From contig NZ_JAHZTD010000003.1 in assembly GCF_019599275.1 (NCBI RefSeq), forward strand, positions 310,001-374,000: a DNA stretch of 64,000 bases. Reading direction: 5' to 3'. The position numbers and the translations under genes are program-made. The stretch comes from Hymenobacter sp. HSC-4F20 (GTDB lineage Bacteria > Bacteroidota > Bacteroidia > Cytophagales > Hymenobacteraceae). Shown here piece after piece: positions 1 through 8,537 of this stretch. Numbering within the stretch: the stretch's first letter is position 1; each line of letters opens with the position of its first letter. The notes beneath the pieces are model-generated. The model ran no database searches. It saw nothing but the letters and a program-made list of their open reading frames with translations, and was not told the DNA's origin.

Positions 1-1164
1 GTAGGCCGTATTGCCATTGGGCGCGTGCACCGCGGTGTCCTGAAAGAAGGCTCGAACATGAGCCTGATGAAGGCCGACGGCTCGGTGAAGAAAGTAAAAA
101 TCAAAGAGCTGCAGGTATTCGAAGGTCTGGGTAAAGCCAAGGTAAGCGAAGTGCAGGCCGGTGAAATCTGCGCCGTAACCGGCATCGAAGGCTTCGACAT
201 CGGCGACACGCTAGCCGACGCCGAAAACCCCGAGGCGCTGACCCGCATTGCCATCGACGAGCCGACGATGAACATGCTGTTCACTATCAACAACTCGCCT
301 TTCTTCGGTAAAGAAGGCAAGTTTGTTACCTCGCGCCACCTGCGCGACCGTCTCTACAAGGAAACCGAGAAAAACCTGGCCTTGCGCGTGCAGGAAACTG
401 ACCGGGAAGACACCTTCCTGGTGTACGGCCGCGGCATTCTGCACTTGTCGGTACTCATCGAAACGATGCGCCGCGAAGGCTACGAGCTGCAGGTAGGTCA
501 GCCTCAGGTACTGTTCCAGGAAGACGAGAATGGCAACCGTCTGGAGCCCATCGAGCACTTGGTAGTGGACGTGCCCGAGGAAACTGCTGGTAAGGTGATT
601 GAGCTGGTAACCCAGCGCAAGGGCGAGCTAACCATCATGGAGCCCAAAGGCGACCTGCAGCACCTGGAGTTCAACATTCCGTCGCGCGGGCTGATTGGCC
701 TGCGTAACAACGTGCTGACTGCCACCGCCGGGGAGGCTATTATGAACCACCGCTTCACCAGCTATGAGCCCTACAAAGGCACCATTCCTGGTCGTATCAG
801 CGGCTCACTCATCTCGATGGAAAGCGGTCCTGGCACCGCCTACACCATTGACAAGATGCAGGACCGCGGCGAGTTCTTCGTGGACCCAGGCGAGGAAGTG
901 TACGGCGGCCAGGTTATCGGGGAGCACACCCGTCCCAACGACCTGACCATCAACATTCAGAAGGGCAAGAAGCTCACGAACATGCGCGCTTCGGGCTCGG
1001 ATGAAAACGTGAAGATTGCGCCCAAGCGCCAGTTCTCGCTGGAAGACGCCATGGAATACATCCAGAAGGATGAGTACCTGGAAGTAACCCCGAAATCGGT
1101 GCGGATGCGCAAGATTCTGCTCGACGAAAACGAGCGTCTGCGTTCGGCTAAGAAGGAAGACTAG
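1..1164 (+). CDS. typA: Translational GTPase TypA/BipA, C-terminal part (5' end outside window)
   Basis: The frame is open from base 1, so the gene starts upstream and the GTPase domain is missing here. The visible 387 residues cover the beta-barrel domain 2 (VGRIAIGRVHRGVLKEG), the EF-G-like domains III and V (RGILHLSVLIE, then PSRGLIGLRNN), and the BipA-specific C-terminal domain, which ends in a basic stretch with SVRMRKILLDENERLRSAKK. TypA is a ribosome-associated GTPase needed for ribosome assembly and stress or low-temperature growth in other bacteria. That role is family knowledge. The gene ends at a strong hairpin shared with the convergent acyP-SMR pair. The identification is very secure; only the start is unseen. 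Confidence 0.96.
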   Translation, partial: VGRIAIGRVHRGVLKEGSNMSLMKADGSVKKVKIKELQVFEGLGKAKVSEVQAGEICAVTGIEGFDIGDTLADAENPEALTRIAIDEPTMNMLFTINNSPFFGKEGKFVTSRHLRDRLYKETEKNLALRVQETDREDTFLVYGRGILHLSVLIETMRREGYELQVGQPQVLFQEDENGNRLEPIEHLVVDVPEETAGKVIELVTQRKGELTIMEPKGDLQHLEFNIPSRGLIGLRNNVLTATAGEAIMNHRFTSYEPYKGTIPGRISGSLISMESGPGTAYTIDKMQDRGEFFVDPGEEVYGGQVIGEHTRPNDLTINIQKGKKLTNMRASGSDENVKIAPKRQFSLEDAMEYIQKDEYLEVTPKSVRMRKILLDENERLRSAKKED

Positions 1165-1181
1165 GTTGTCCCTGGTTACCG

Positions 1182-1227
1182 AAAAACACAAAAGGCGCAG
1201 CCAGTTGGCTGCGCCTTTTGTGTTTTT
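1182..1227. terminator. Bidirectional intrinsic terminator, typA / SMR gene
   Basis: A perfect 22-bp inverted repeat (1182-1203 and 1206-1227) with a 2-nt spacer. It has a GC core (GGCGCAGCCA) flanked by AAAAACACAAAA and its complement. Each strand therefore ends in a T-rich tail, so it can stop transcription of typA on the plus strand and of the acyP-SMR pair on the minus strand. Confidence 0.93.
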
Positions 1228-1286
1228 GACATTTATGGGCCACCCACTCAGTTCTTGGGAAAGGGGTGGCGCATAAGCTGCTAGCT

Positions 1287-1622
1287 TTACTCGTGCCCTG
1301 CCATGTTGGAGAAGATATTGATGATGATAACCCCGGCCAGGATGAGCCCCAACCCGAGCAGAGCGGGCCAATCGGGCACCTGCTTGTAGAACACTATCCC
1401 AACCAGCGTGATGAGGACGATGCCAACGCCCGACCACACGGCATAGGCAATGCCCATCGGAATACTTTTCAGCGTCAGGCTCAGAAAGTAAAACGCCAGC
1501 CCGTAGCCTACTACTACCGCCACGCTGGGTAGCAGCCGGCTAAAGCCGGCCGAGGCTTTCAGCGCGGAGGTGGCAATAGTTTCCGACACAATTGCCACGA
1601 ACAGGTACAGCCAGTGTTTCAT
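1287..1622 (-). CDS. Small multidrug resistance (SMR/EmrE-type) efflux protein
   Basis: A 111-residue protein with four predicted transmembrane helices, the normal size for the family. The proton- and drug-binding glutamate is present at residue 14 (FVAIVSE14), as in EmrE. The helix 3 signature IPMGIAYAVWSGVGIVLI closely matches EmrE. SMR proteins work as antiparallel dimers in the inner membrane and exchange protons for cationic drugs, quaternary ammonium compounds or guanidinium. The substrate cannot be told from sequence. I chose ATG 1622 (MKHWLYL) because it aligns with the family start and lies 4 nt after the acyP stop. The two genes are therefore probably co-transcribed. Confidence 0.93.
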   Translation of the reverse strand: MKHWLYLFVAIVSETIATSALKASAGFSRLLPSVAVVVGYGLAFYFLSLTLKSIPMGIAYAVWSGVGIVLITLVGIVFYKQVPDWPALLGLGLILAGVIIINIFSNMAGHE

Positions 1623-1626
1623 GCCG

Positions 1627-1902
1627 CTAGCGTTGCACAACAAACTCCCGGTAGCCTTGCACGGCTCCGCGGCTGGCTTGCACCTGCTCTACCTGGGCCG
1701 CCGGTGGCCCCTGTCGGCACCAGGCTTCTAAGGCATCCAGCACTTCGGCGGGGCCTTCAGCCTCAATTACTACCGTACCATCGGGGTTGTTGCGGACGGT
1801 GCCTACCAGACCCAGGCGGCGGGCCTCCTGCTGGGTGCTTTGTCGGTAGAATACGCCCTGGACGTGGCCCCGAACCAGGAAAGTGCGGTGTTCGATGCTC
1901 AT
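1627..1902 (-). CDS. acyP: Acylphosphatase
   Basis: A 91-residue single-domain acylphosphatase. The family signature VRGHVQGVFYR is at residues 10-20, with catalytic Arg20. The second motif, GTVRNNPDG, supplies catalytic Asn38. The enzyme hydrolyses carboxyl-phosphate bonds of acyl phosphates in the cytoplasm; its physiological substrate in bacteria is unclear. ATG 1902 (MSIEHRTF) was preferred to an upstream in-frame start at 1923 because the shorter form has the standard family length. It is the first gene of a probable two-gene unit with the SMR transporter and is divergent from nagA, sharing a spacer of about 137 bp. Confidence 0.92.
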   Translation of the reverse strand: MSIEHRTFLVRGHVQGVFYRQSTQQEARRLGLVGTVRNNPDGTVVIEAEGPAEVLDALEAWCRQGPPAAQVEQVQASRGAVQGYREFVVQR

Positions 1903-2039
1903 AAATAATAAAGCGAAAGGCAAATGCGCTCCGGCGGCACTGCGTCTGCCTGATACGGGTGTGCGGCCTTGCAGGCGGTAATCTGCCCATTTGTTCCCAA
2001 CTTTTGCCGTACACCCACTTTCACTCCCCTACTCTGCCC

Positions 2040-3158
2040 GTGCGCTACCTGCTTCGCAACTGTACCCTGTATACCGGCACTTCGGTGCTGCGCCACCACG
2101 CTTTACTTATTGATACCGGCCGCATTGAGGCGGTATTGCCCGAAGTGGTGGCCCCCACCGGCCTATCTGAAGTGGATGGGCGCGGCCTCAACGTAGCCCC
2201 CGGGCTGCTGGACTTGCAAGTGTACGGGGCCGAGGGGCGCCTGTTTTCGGTGCAGCCCACCGCCGATGCCCTGGCGGCCCTTACTGGCTTCGCCTTCCGA
2301 CATGGCACTACCGGGGTACTGGCCACCATGCCTACCAACTCCCTGACCATGATGCACGCAGCGCTAGAGGCAGGAAAGGAATTTCAGCGCCACCACCCGG
2401 GCCTGCTGGGCATTCATCTGGAGGGCCCCTACATCAACCCGGTTAAGAAAGGTGCCCACCAGCAGGAGTTTATTCACGCGCCCACAGTAGCCGAAATCGA
2501 TGAGCTGCTGCGGGTGGCCGATGGCGCACTGAGGATGATGACGCTGGCTCCGGAAATAACTCCCCCCGCTGTAGCGGCCCGCCTGCGGGAAGCCGGCGTG
2601 GTATTGTCGGCGGGGCACTCCAACGCCACGTACACCGAGGCGACGCAGGGTTTCAGCAGCGGCTTTGCGGCGGCTACTCACCTGTTCAATGCCATGTCGG
2701 GGCTGCAAGGGCGGGAACCGGGACTGGTGGGTGCCGTGTACGACCACGCGGCGGCCCAGGCCAGCATTATTGCCGACGGCGTGCACTGCGACTTTGCCTC
2801 CGTGCGCATCAGCAAGAAGCTGCTCCAGGAGCGGCTGTTTCTGATTACCGACGCCGTGACGGAAAGCCAGCAGGGCGCTTACCGCTTCCGCCGCCAGGCT
2901 GACCACTTCGTGGACGAGCAGGGTACCCTGGCCGGCTCGGCCCTGACCCTGCCCCAGGCCGTGCGCAACTGCGCGGAGCAGGTAGGCGTACCGCTGGCCG
3001 AGGCGTTGCGCATGGCCTCCCTTTATCCAGCCCGACTGCTGGGCCTCGATGATGAGCTGGGCTACTTAGAAACGGGGTATACGGCGGATTTCTGGCTGTT
3101 TGATGAGGAGCTGACCACCGTGGCAACGGCCCGCGCGGGGAAGCTGGTGTGGCACTAG
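2040..3158 (+). CDS. nagA: N-acetylglucosamine-6-phosphate deacetylase
   Basis: An amidohydrolase-fold enzyme of about 372 residues. It removes acetate from GlcNAc-6-phosphate in amino-sugar and cell-wall recycling. Diagnostic motifs are PGLLDLQVYGAEG near the N-terminus, the metal-ligand segment HLEGPYI, LSAGHSNATYTEA, THLFNAMSG, the acidic active-site segment FLITDAV, and the C-terminal ASLYPARLLGL. The frame is open from ATG 1959, but the first 27 codons look like leader. GTG 2040 (VRYLLRNCTL) begins exactly where the family fold begins, so I used it. The neighbours are not amino-sugar genes (no nagB is visible), so the gene is probably monocistronic. Confidence 0.9.
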   Translation: MRYLLRNCTLYTGTSVLRHHALLIDTGRIEAVLPEVVAPTGLSEVDGRGLNVAPGLLDLQVYGAEGRLFSVQPTADALAALTGFAFRHGTTGVLATMPTNSLTMMHAALEAGKEFQRHHPGLLGIHLEGPYINPVKKGAHQQEFIHAPTVAEIDELLRVADGALRMMTLAPEITPPAVAARLREAGVVLSAGHSNATYTEATQGFSSGFAAATHLFNAMSGLQGREPGLVGAVYDHAAAQASIIADGVHCDFASVRISKKLLQERLFLITDAVTESQQGAYRFRRQADHFVDEQGTLAGSALTLPQAVRNCAEQVGVPLAEALRMASLYPARLLGLDDELGYLETGYTADFWLFDEELTTVATARAGKLVWH

Positions 3159-3271
3159 GTAGCTGCTGCGGCTAGCCCAGTAGCCGGCTACCCGCACCAG
3201 TTGCGCGGCATACACCCGGATTATCCTTTTAGAAACACTACCCCGCCAGCAAGAGTAGGCTCCCCGCCACG

Positions 3272-4078
3272 CTACTCCTCGCGCTGCCGCACCGCCTCAA
3301 AAGTAAGGATGGCCGTAGCGGTGCTTACGTTCAGCGAGTCAATGGCCCCGCGCATGGGAATGATAATGGTCTGGTCGCAGGCCTGCATCAGCTCGGGGGT
3401 GAGGCCATCGGCTTCCGTGCCCATTACCAGCGCCGTGGGGCCCCGGAAGTTGCAGGTGGTGTAGGGCACGGCCCGCTCGGTGAGAGCCGCAGCGTAGGTC
3501 CGGATGCCGTGCTGCCGGCACCACTCTAGCAGTTCCTGGCGGGTAGTGGCAATGGTGGGTACCGTAAACGAGCAGCCGATGCTGCTACGGATGGCATTGG
3601 GATTAAACAAGTCGGTGCGTGGGTCGCAGACAATAACGGCCGTGGCCTGAGCCGCGTCGGCTGTGCGCAGAATGGCGCCCAGGTTACCGGGTTTTTCCAC
3701 CGCTTCCAGCACCAGCAGCAGGGGCGCGGCGGGCAAGGCCAACTCGGCCAGCGCCAGGTGGGGCGGCCGGGCCAGGGCCAGCACCCCATCGGAGCCTTCC
3801 CGGTAGGCTACCTTCTCAAATACGGCCTTCGACACCTCGAACCACTCCGTTTCCCTACCCCCGAACAAGGCCTGCAACTGCTGCTGCCGCTGGGTACCGG
3901 CCAGCTCGGGACACACGAACAGGGCCGGTACCGCTACCCCGGCGCCGTGGGCAATAGTCAGCTCACGCAAGCCTTCAATAATGGTAAGCCCCTGCGCGCG
4001 CCGCTCCGACGATTTTTGCTGGAGCTTCAGCAGGTTTTTGATACGCGGATTCTGGGGACTGGTAATGGGGTCGGGCAT
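3272..4078 (-). CDS. SpoU/TrmH-family RNA 2'-O-methyltransferase
   Basis: A protein of about 268 residues. It has an N-terminal RNA-binding SpoU_sub_bind-like region and a C-terminal SPOUT methyltransferase domain. The three SpoU motifs are present in order: KPGNLGAILRTADA (motif 1), TALVMGTEADGLTPEL (motif 2) and IPMRGAIDSLNVSTATAI (motif 3). Together they form the knotted S-adenosylmethionine site. The family methylates ribose 2'-OH groups in rRNA or tRNA; which nucleotide is modified cannot be read here. ATG 4078 (MPDPITSPQNPRIK) was preferred to 4147 because homologues begin with this segment. It is divergent from the histidine kinase gene. Confidence 0.9.
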   Translation of the reverse strand: MPDPITSPQNPRIKNLLKLQQKSSERRAQGLTIIEGLRELTIAHGAGVAVPALFVCPELAGTQRQQQLQALFGGRETEWFEVSKAVFEKVAYREGSDGVLALARPPHLALAELALPAAPLLLVLEAVEKPGNLGAILRTADAAQATAVIVCDPRTDLFNPNAIRSSIGCSFTVPTIATTRQELLEWCRQHGIRTYAAALTERAVPYTTCNFRGPTALVMGTEADGLTPELMQACDQTIIIPMRGAIDSLNVSTATAILTFEAVRQREE

Positions 4079-4246
4079 GGGCGCGGCAAGCTGGCATAGG
4101 CTGGGCGCAACCGGTGGGGCTCCGCCTGGGGCCACGAAGATACGCACCGAACCGGCTTGGCCGTTCTCCTTTCAGGCGCGCCACCTACTGCCGCCGGGCT
4201 CCTACCTTGCAGCTGAATTTGTCTTTCTCTTTCCTCTTTTGCCAGC

Positions 4247-5743
4247 ATGGGTCTTAAGCTACATACCAAGATTATTCTGGGCTTTGTCATTGCCATAGGC
4301 GTGCTGCTGCTAACCTCGGCGGGCTCCTGGTATAGCATTCAGCAGCTGGCTTACTACACCCAGCGCGTGGAGCACACCTACCAAGTGCTCCAGGGGGTAG
4401 CCAACCTGCGCACCCACATGCGCGATGCCCAGAGCCACGTGCGTAGCTATCTGTTGCTCACCGACACAACCGCCCGCACCAGTTTCCGCCAGGTGCTGCC
4501 CGAAGCTCGCGCCGACTTTGAGCAGCTCCGCCGCCTCACCCTCGACAACCTGCACCAGCAAAACCGCCTCGATACACTGGAACAGGCTGTGGAAGACGAA
4601 GGCCGCTACCTCAGCGCCTGGATGCAGCAGCACCCCAGCACTGACGCTGTGCGCCAGTTGGTGCTCGGGGACCGGCAGCGCCAGCTACAGCTGCGCAAGC
4701 TGCTCAACCGCGTACATCTGGAGGAAGAGGCCTTGCTGCGGGAACGGCGCCGACGCCAAGATTTTTTTGAGCACACTACTCCGGCTGCCATCGTGGTATC
4801 GGCGGTGCTGGCGGCCCTGATTGTGGCTTGGCTATTCACCAAAATCAACCAGGAGCTACGGGCCAATGAGCAGCTCCAGCGCGAGCTGGCCCGCAACAAC
4901 GAGGCCATGGCCCGCCGCATCCAGCTTATTGAAGGGTTGGCCAACAAAGTAGTGCAGGGCGACTATACCGTGAAGATTTCGGACCGGGAGCAGGACAGCC
5001 TCGGCAACTTGGCTACTTCCCTTAACCACATGACCCAAACCCTGGACACGAGCTTCGCGGCCCTGGAAAACCGCAACCGCGAACTAGACCAGTTTGCCTA
5101 CGTAGCCTCCCATGATTTGAAAGCCCCCCTGCGTGGGGTACTAACGGTGGTGAAGTGGATTGAGGACGAACTACCCCACGAGCTGAGCCCCCAGATGCGC
5201 CAGTACCTGGATATGATGAAGGGACGCCTGCACCGCCTCGAAGACCTGATCAATGGGCTGCTGGCCTACGCCCGGGCCGGCCGCACCGAGCAAAAGCTGG
5301 AGGAAGTAAACCTTACCCAGCTGGTGCGCGAAACAGCCGAGCTGGTGGTGCCGCCTACCTTCCGCGTGGATATACCGGCGCCCCTGCCCGTTTTCACTAC
5401 GGACCGCCTGAGCTTGCAGCAAGTCTTCACGAACCTGATCGGCAACGCCGCCAAGTACCATAACCGCCCCGATGGCCGTATAACCGTACGCTGCCTCGAC
5501 GTAGGGGAGTGCTACCAGTTCCGGGTGGAGGATGATGGCCCCGGTATTGCGCCGCAGTTTCATCAGAAGGTATTCCTGATGTTCCAGACCCTGCGCGACC
5601 GGCACACGGCCGAAAGCACCGGCATCGGGCTCAGCATTGTCAAGAAGATTATTGAAGAAAAGAAAGGCACTATTCACCTTGAATCGGCCGAGGGTGAAGG
5701 TGCCGCCTTTATCTTCACTTGGCCTAAGCAAGTGAAATCGTGA
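4247..5743 (+). CDS. Membrane sensor histidine kinase with CHASE3-type input domain
   Basis: A 498-residue kinase. One transmembrane helix spans residues 9-29, followed by a helical extracytoplasmic sensor of about 150 residues that resembles CHASE3. A second helix lies around 180-200, then a HAMP-like linker with coiled coil. The HisKA domain carries the phosphoacceptor His289 (YVASHDLKAPLRG). The ATPase domain shows N box NLIGNAAKYHNR, G1 box VEDDGPGIAP and G2 box STGIGLSIVKKI. The architecture resembles kinases that phosphorylate stand-alone receiver proteins. Such a receiver gene follows 153 bp downstream, so they are likely partners. The stimulus is unknown. The start has a C/T-rich leader and no Shine-Dalgarno motif. 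Confidence 0.93.
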   Translation: MGLKLHTKIILGFVIAIGVLLLTSAGSWYSIQQLAYYTQRVEHTYQVLQGVANLRTHMRDAQSHVRSYLLLTDTTARTSFRQVLPEARADFEQLRRLTLDNLHQQNRLDTLEQAVEDEGRYLSAWMQQHPSTDAVRQLVLGDRQRQLQLRKLLNRVHLEEEALLRERRRRQDFFEHTTPAAIVVSAVLAALIVAWLFTKINQELRANEQLQRELARNNEAMARRIQLIEGLANKVVQGDYTVKISDREQDSLGNLATSLNHMTQTLDTSFAALENRNRELDQFAYVASHDLKAPLRGVLTVVKWIEDELPHELSPQMRQYLDMMKGRLHRLEDLINGLLAYARAGRTEQKLEEVNLTQLVRETAELVVPPTFRVDIPAPLPVFTTDRLSLQQVFTNLIGNAAKYHNRPDGRITVRCLDVGECYQFRVEDDGPGIAPQFHQKVFLMFQTLRDRHTAESTGIGLSIVKKIIEEKKGTIHLESAEGEGAAFIFTWPKQVKS

Positions 5744-5896
5744 GAAGATGATGGCGTGAATAAGCAAGCGGCTCTGCTAGCCTGAGCAGGCGGCGCAGCA
5801 AGCAGGCACGAAGGACGACAGGGCCTTTTGCCGCTTCACTCAATCACCATTTCACCCTTTGCAACTTCACCCCTCACCCCTTCACTACCTTACCAG

Positions 5897-6307
5897 ATGC
5901 GCTCTGTACTTCTCGTCGAAGACGATTTTTTTGATACGATGACAGCCCAGAAGGCCTTTGAAAAGTTTAGCGTTCCGCACCGCCTTTACACGGCCTTCAA
6001 CGGCCTGGAAGCCCTGGACTTACTGCTGGGCACTAACGGGGCAGAGCCCATCCGGCCGCTGCCGGAAGTTATCCTGCTGGACTTGAACATGCCTAAAATG
6101 AACGGTCACGAGTTCCTGGCCGAAATTCGGACCCACCCCGACCTTAGCCAGATTCCGGTCTTCATTACTACTACGTCCGGCATGGACGTCGACCGCTTGA
6201 ACGCGCAGAACCTGGGCGTGAGCGGCTACATTCTTAAACCCCTGGATTTTGAAACCAGCTCTGATATGGTGGATAGCCTTAGTTTGCTGGAAAAACTTTT
6301 ACGGTAG
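5897..6307 (+). CDS. Single-domain response regulator (Rcp1/CheY-like receiver)
   Basis: A 136-residue protein consisting only of a receiver domain. The acidic pocket is VEDD near residues 7-10, the phosphoacceptor is Asp62 (VILLDLNMPKMNG), and the conserved lysine is Lys114 (GYILKPLD). The insert between beta 2 and beta 3 and the NMPKMNGHEFL motif are typical of Rcp1-like receivers that work with phytochrome-type or CHASE3 histidine kinases. There is no DNA-binding output domain, so it probably acts through protein interaction or phosphotransfer. ATG 5897 (MRSVLLVEDD) was chosen over 5828 because it starts directly with beta strand 1. It lies downstream of the histidine kinase in the same orientation. 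Confidence 0.92.
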   Translation: MRSVLLVEDDFFDTMTAQKAFEKFSVPHRLYTAFNGLEALDLLLGTNGAEPIRPLPEVILLDLNMPKMNGHEFLAEIRTHPDLSQIPVFITTTSGMDVDRLNAQNLGVSGYILKPLDFETSSDMVDSLSLLEKLLR

Positions 6308-6746
6308 CCCGGGGCCTGCCCCACGTTTCCCTACAGCCAGAGCCTACAATCAGCCCGGATTCCGGGCCTGCAACAGCGCGGGCACGGGAAGCCGCCCGCC
6401 CTGTTGCAGGCCACCAAATACGCGCAGTGAAGCTGGTACTTTCCGGGCCCGGGTAGCCGCTGCTTTCAAAGAAGAACACATGCGTGGCAGCAGGCAGCAG
6501 CGACCCGGCATGCAACCTTTCCGGCTTCGGCAGGCTCTGGCCTGATACCGGCGGCAGGTTGTTTCCGGGCTATTCCGGTGGCTTATACAGCTGAAACGGA
6601 TTATTTCGTTTGCTTCGTAGCCGGGCACCTTCGCGGAAGATTCATTGTTAAAAATCACCTCGTCGGTAGCCTGCTCAGGCAAAGGCTTAGCCCAGCAGTT
6701 TTCCTTGTGCAGCCCGCTCCGCTGACCTACTACTTCACCTGTTCCT
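6308..6746. other. Intergenic region with one long hairpin, no gene supported
   Basis: Short open frames occur here on both strands, but none has a recognisable product, a convincing start or a consistent codon pattern. The only clear structure is the hairpin at 6365-6412. The last 100 bases before the gene at 6747 are more AT-rich and probably contain its promoter, but no clear consensus was seen. Confidence 0.6.
6365..6412. other. Long GC-rich hairpin without U tract
   Basis: The arms 6365-6383 and 6394-6412 pair over 19 positions with one mismatch around a 10-nt loop. The outer 12 bp (GGCCTGCAACAG) are perfect. No run of T follows on either strand, so it is not a textbook intrinsic terminator. 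It starts 58 nt after the response-regulator stop and could be a processing or mRNA-stability element, or a dispersed palindromic repeat. Confidence 0.6.
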
Positions 6747-7673
6747 ATGCTGTTTCGTTCCCTCTTCCTGCTTCTTTTCTGCACGGTAGCAGCTCCCACT
6801 TTTGCCCAGCAAACGCCGCGGGAGCTGAACACGCTGCCCGGGGCGCCGCAGCCGGCTGCGGCGCCCGCGCCCGCACCCGCACCGGCCGACACTGCCCGCC
6901 GGGCACCCCGTACGCTGGCTTCGCCCCCAGCCGTACCCGAATCGGAACGCCGCCAGGCTGCCCAGGCCCAGCTGCCGCCGGCCAACACAACTCGTTACGC
7001 AGTAGGGCTGAAAACCGGTCAGGTAGTGCGGGCTTACGATGTGGAGCTGAAGCAGCCCTTGTTGGGCCGCACCTTCGTGCTAGTAGACGGGCAGCAACGC
7101 TTCGATTTAAATGATGTGCGCTACTACGAGGATGAAACAGGCTTCTACGTGCGTACTACCCTGCCCGGCCGCTCCAAGCGCGAAAGCACCCTGCGCCGGG
7201 ACCGGGTAGGCCGCATCAGCCTGTACTCCATCACCAGCCAGCAGTACATGAACAACCCGTATGGCTACAGCCCCTACGGCATGGGCCGGTACGGCTATGG
7301 CTACCCCTACGCGGGCTACGGCGGGTTTGGCGGCTACCGCACCGTGCGCCAGGAGTATTTCAGCAAGGATAATGGCCCGATTCAGGACCTGAGCATCCGC
7401 AACCTGCAGCTGGCCACCACCGACAATCCTGGCTCTCAGCAGCTGCTGGCCAATGCCCGCCGCTACCAGACGCTAACCACGCTGAGCTACGTAGGCGCCG
7501 GCGGCTTGCTGCTGGCCGGGGTGCTGTCCAGCTTTAATGGCAACGGCAATGGCTTCTCGGTGTCGCCGCTGATGTACGCGGCGGTGCCGCTGGCTATTGT
7601 ACCGCTGGTTATCGGTGGCAAGCAGCAGAACAGCATCAAGCAGGCCATTCTGCTCTACAACCGCGGCGAGTAG
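6747..7673 (+). CDS. Secreted or envelope protein of unknown function, Pro/Ala-rich and Tyr/Gly-rich
   Basis: A 308-residue protein not matched to a named family. It has an N-terminal signal peptide (MLFRSLFLLLFCTVAAPTFA). A Pro/Ala-rich linker follows at about residues 30-75, then a small beta-rich segment (GLKTGQVVRAYDVELKQPLLG), then a low-complexity Tyr/Gly stretch (YGYSPYGMGRYGYGYPYAGY) near residues 172-192. Two hydrophobic segments near residues 250-295 could be transmembrane helices. The Tyr/Gly stretch may mediate surface or protein contacts; this is inference. The gene ends at a good terminator, so it is probably transcribed alone. Confidence 0.7.
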   Translation: MLFRSLFLLLFCTVAAPTFAQQTPRELNTLPGAPQPAAAPAPAPAPADTARRAPRTLASPPAVPESERRQAAQAQLPPANTTRYAVGLKTGQVVRAYDVELKQPLLGRTFVLVDGQQRFDLNDVRYYEDETGFYVRTTLPGRSKRESTLRRDRVGRISLYSITSQQYMNNPYGYSPYGMGRYGYGYPYAGYGGFGGYRTVRQEYFSKDNGPIQDLSIRNLQLATTDNPGSQQLLANARRYQTLTTLSYVGAGGLLLAGVLSSFNGNGNGFSVSPLMYAAVPLAIVPLVIGGKQQNSIKQAILLYNRGE

Positions 7674-7690
7674 CGCCTGCTTATGGTACG

Positions 7691-7727
7691 AAAAAGCCCT
7701 GGCTGGATATGGCCGGGGCTTTTTTTA
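7691..7727 (+). terminator. Intrinsic terminator after the secreted protein gene
   Basis: The arms AAAAAGCCCTGGC (7691-7703) and GCCGGGGCTTTTT (7712-7724) pair with one G-U wobble. The 3' arm runs into seven T residues. Confidence 0.88.
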
Positions 7728-7773
7728 TGGGCTGCGCTTCGCCCCTGCGCCGGCAAGTTGCGTAGGCAGCAGC

Positions 7774-8505
7774 ATGGCCGCCTCTTCCCTACCCCTTGCT
7801 CCCGATCCTACCTTCTTCGCCCGGCAGGAGTTGGCGCTGTGGGCGCATGAGCGGCTGTGCGCCGAGTACGGAGCGCCCTTTCGGTTTTTCAGCTCCAAAG
7901 ACCCGCTGAGTGAGCTCATCAGCTCCCTGCTTTCCCACCGCACCCGCAACCACGATTCGCACCTTGCCTACCAACAGCTGCGGGCCCGCTTTCCTACCTG
8001 GGACGAGGTGCGCGATGCCCCTACGGCCGAAGTTCAGGAAGCCATTAGCCCCTGCACGTGGCCCGAGCAGAAAGCCCCGCGCCTGCAACAGGTACTTCGC
8101 GAGGTAAGCCAGCGCTGCGGCGGCCCCTGCAACCTGGAGTTTCTGGCCGACCTGCCCATTCCCGAGGCCCGAGCCTGGCTCGAAGAACTGCCGGGGGTAG
8201 GCCGCAAAACCAGCGCCGCCGTGCTGCTATTCAGCACCCTGCGCCGCCCGGCCATGCCCGTGGATAGCCACCACCACCGGGTAGCCCAGCGCCTGGGCCT
8301 GATCGGGCCGAAAGTAGGCGAGGCAGCGGCCCACGCGCTGCTGGAAGCCTTGCTCCCCCTCGACTGGGATGCTCAACAGGTGTACGACCATCACGAGGCC
8401 CTAATGTTTCACGGGCAGAAATGCTGCTATTTCCACACGCCTGCCTGCGGCCGCTGCGTGGTGCTGAGCCGGTGCCCGTTTGGGCAGGCCCGCGTCAATA
8501 CGTAA
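7774..8505 (+). CDS. Endonuclease III-like DNA glycosylase with [4Fe-4S] cluster
   Basis: A 243-residue HhH-GPD superfamily enzyme. The helix-hairpin-helix LPGVGRKTSAA includes Lys145, which corresponds to the lyase lysine of Nth. The catalytic aspartate is Asp164 in MPVDSHHHRV. The C-terminal cluster ligands have the exact Cys-x6-Cys-x2-Cys-x5-Cys spacing (CYFHTPACGRCVVLSRC). Both catalytic residues are present, so a bifunctional base-excision-repair glycosylase/AP lyase is likely. The motif SLLSHRTRNHDSH differs from the LLSAQATD segment of E. coli Nth, so this is a divergent branch and its lesion preference may differ. ATG 7774 was chosen because the 59 codons upstream overlap the preceding gene and its terminator. 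Confidence 0.88.
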   Translation: MAASSLPLAPDPTFFARQELALWAHERLCAEYGAPFRFFSSKDPLSELISSLLSHRTRNHDSHLAYQQLRARFPTWDEVRDAPTAEVQEAISPCTWPEQKAPRLQQVLREVSQRCGGPCNLEFLADLPIPEARAWLEELPGVGRKTSAAVLLFSTLRRPAMPVDSHHHRVAQRLGLIGPKVGEAAAHALLEALLPLDWDAQQVYDHHEALMFHGQKCCYFHTPACGRCVVLSRCPFGQARVNT

Positions 8506-8537
8506 CTTTTTTCTCCCACTCTTGCCGCCTTTGAGCT

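Noticed and set aside
6578..7114. 178-codon open frame on the plus strand before and over the secreted-protein gene
   Set aside because: It overlaps the signal-peptide-containing frame starting at 6747 and shows no family features.
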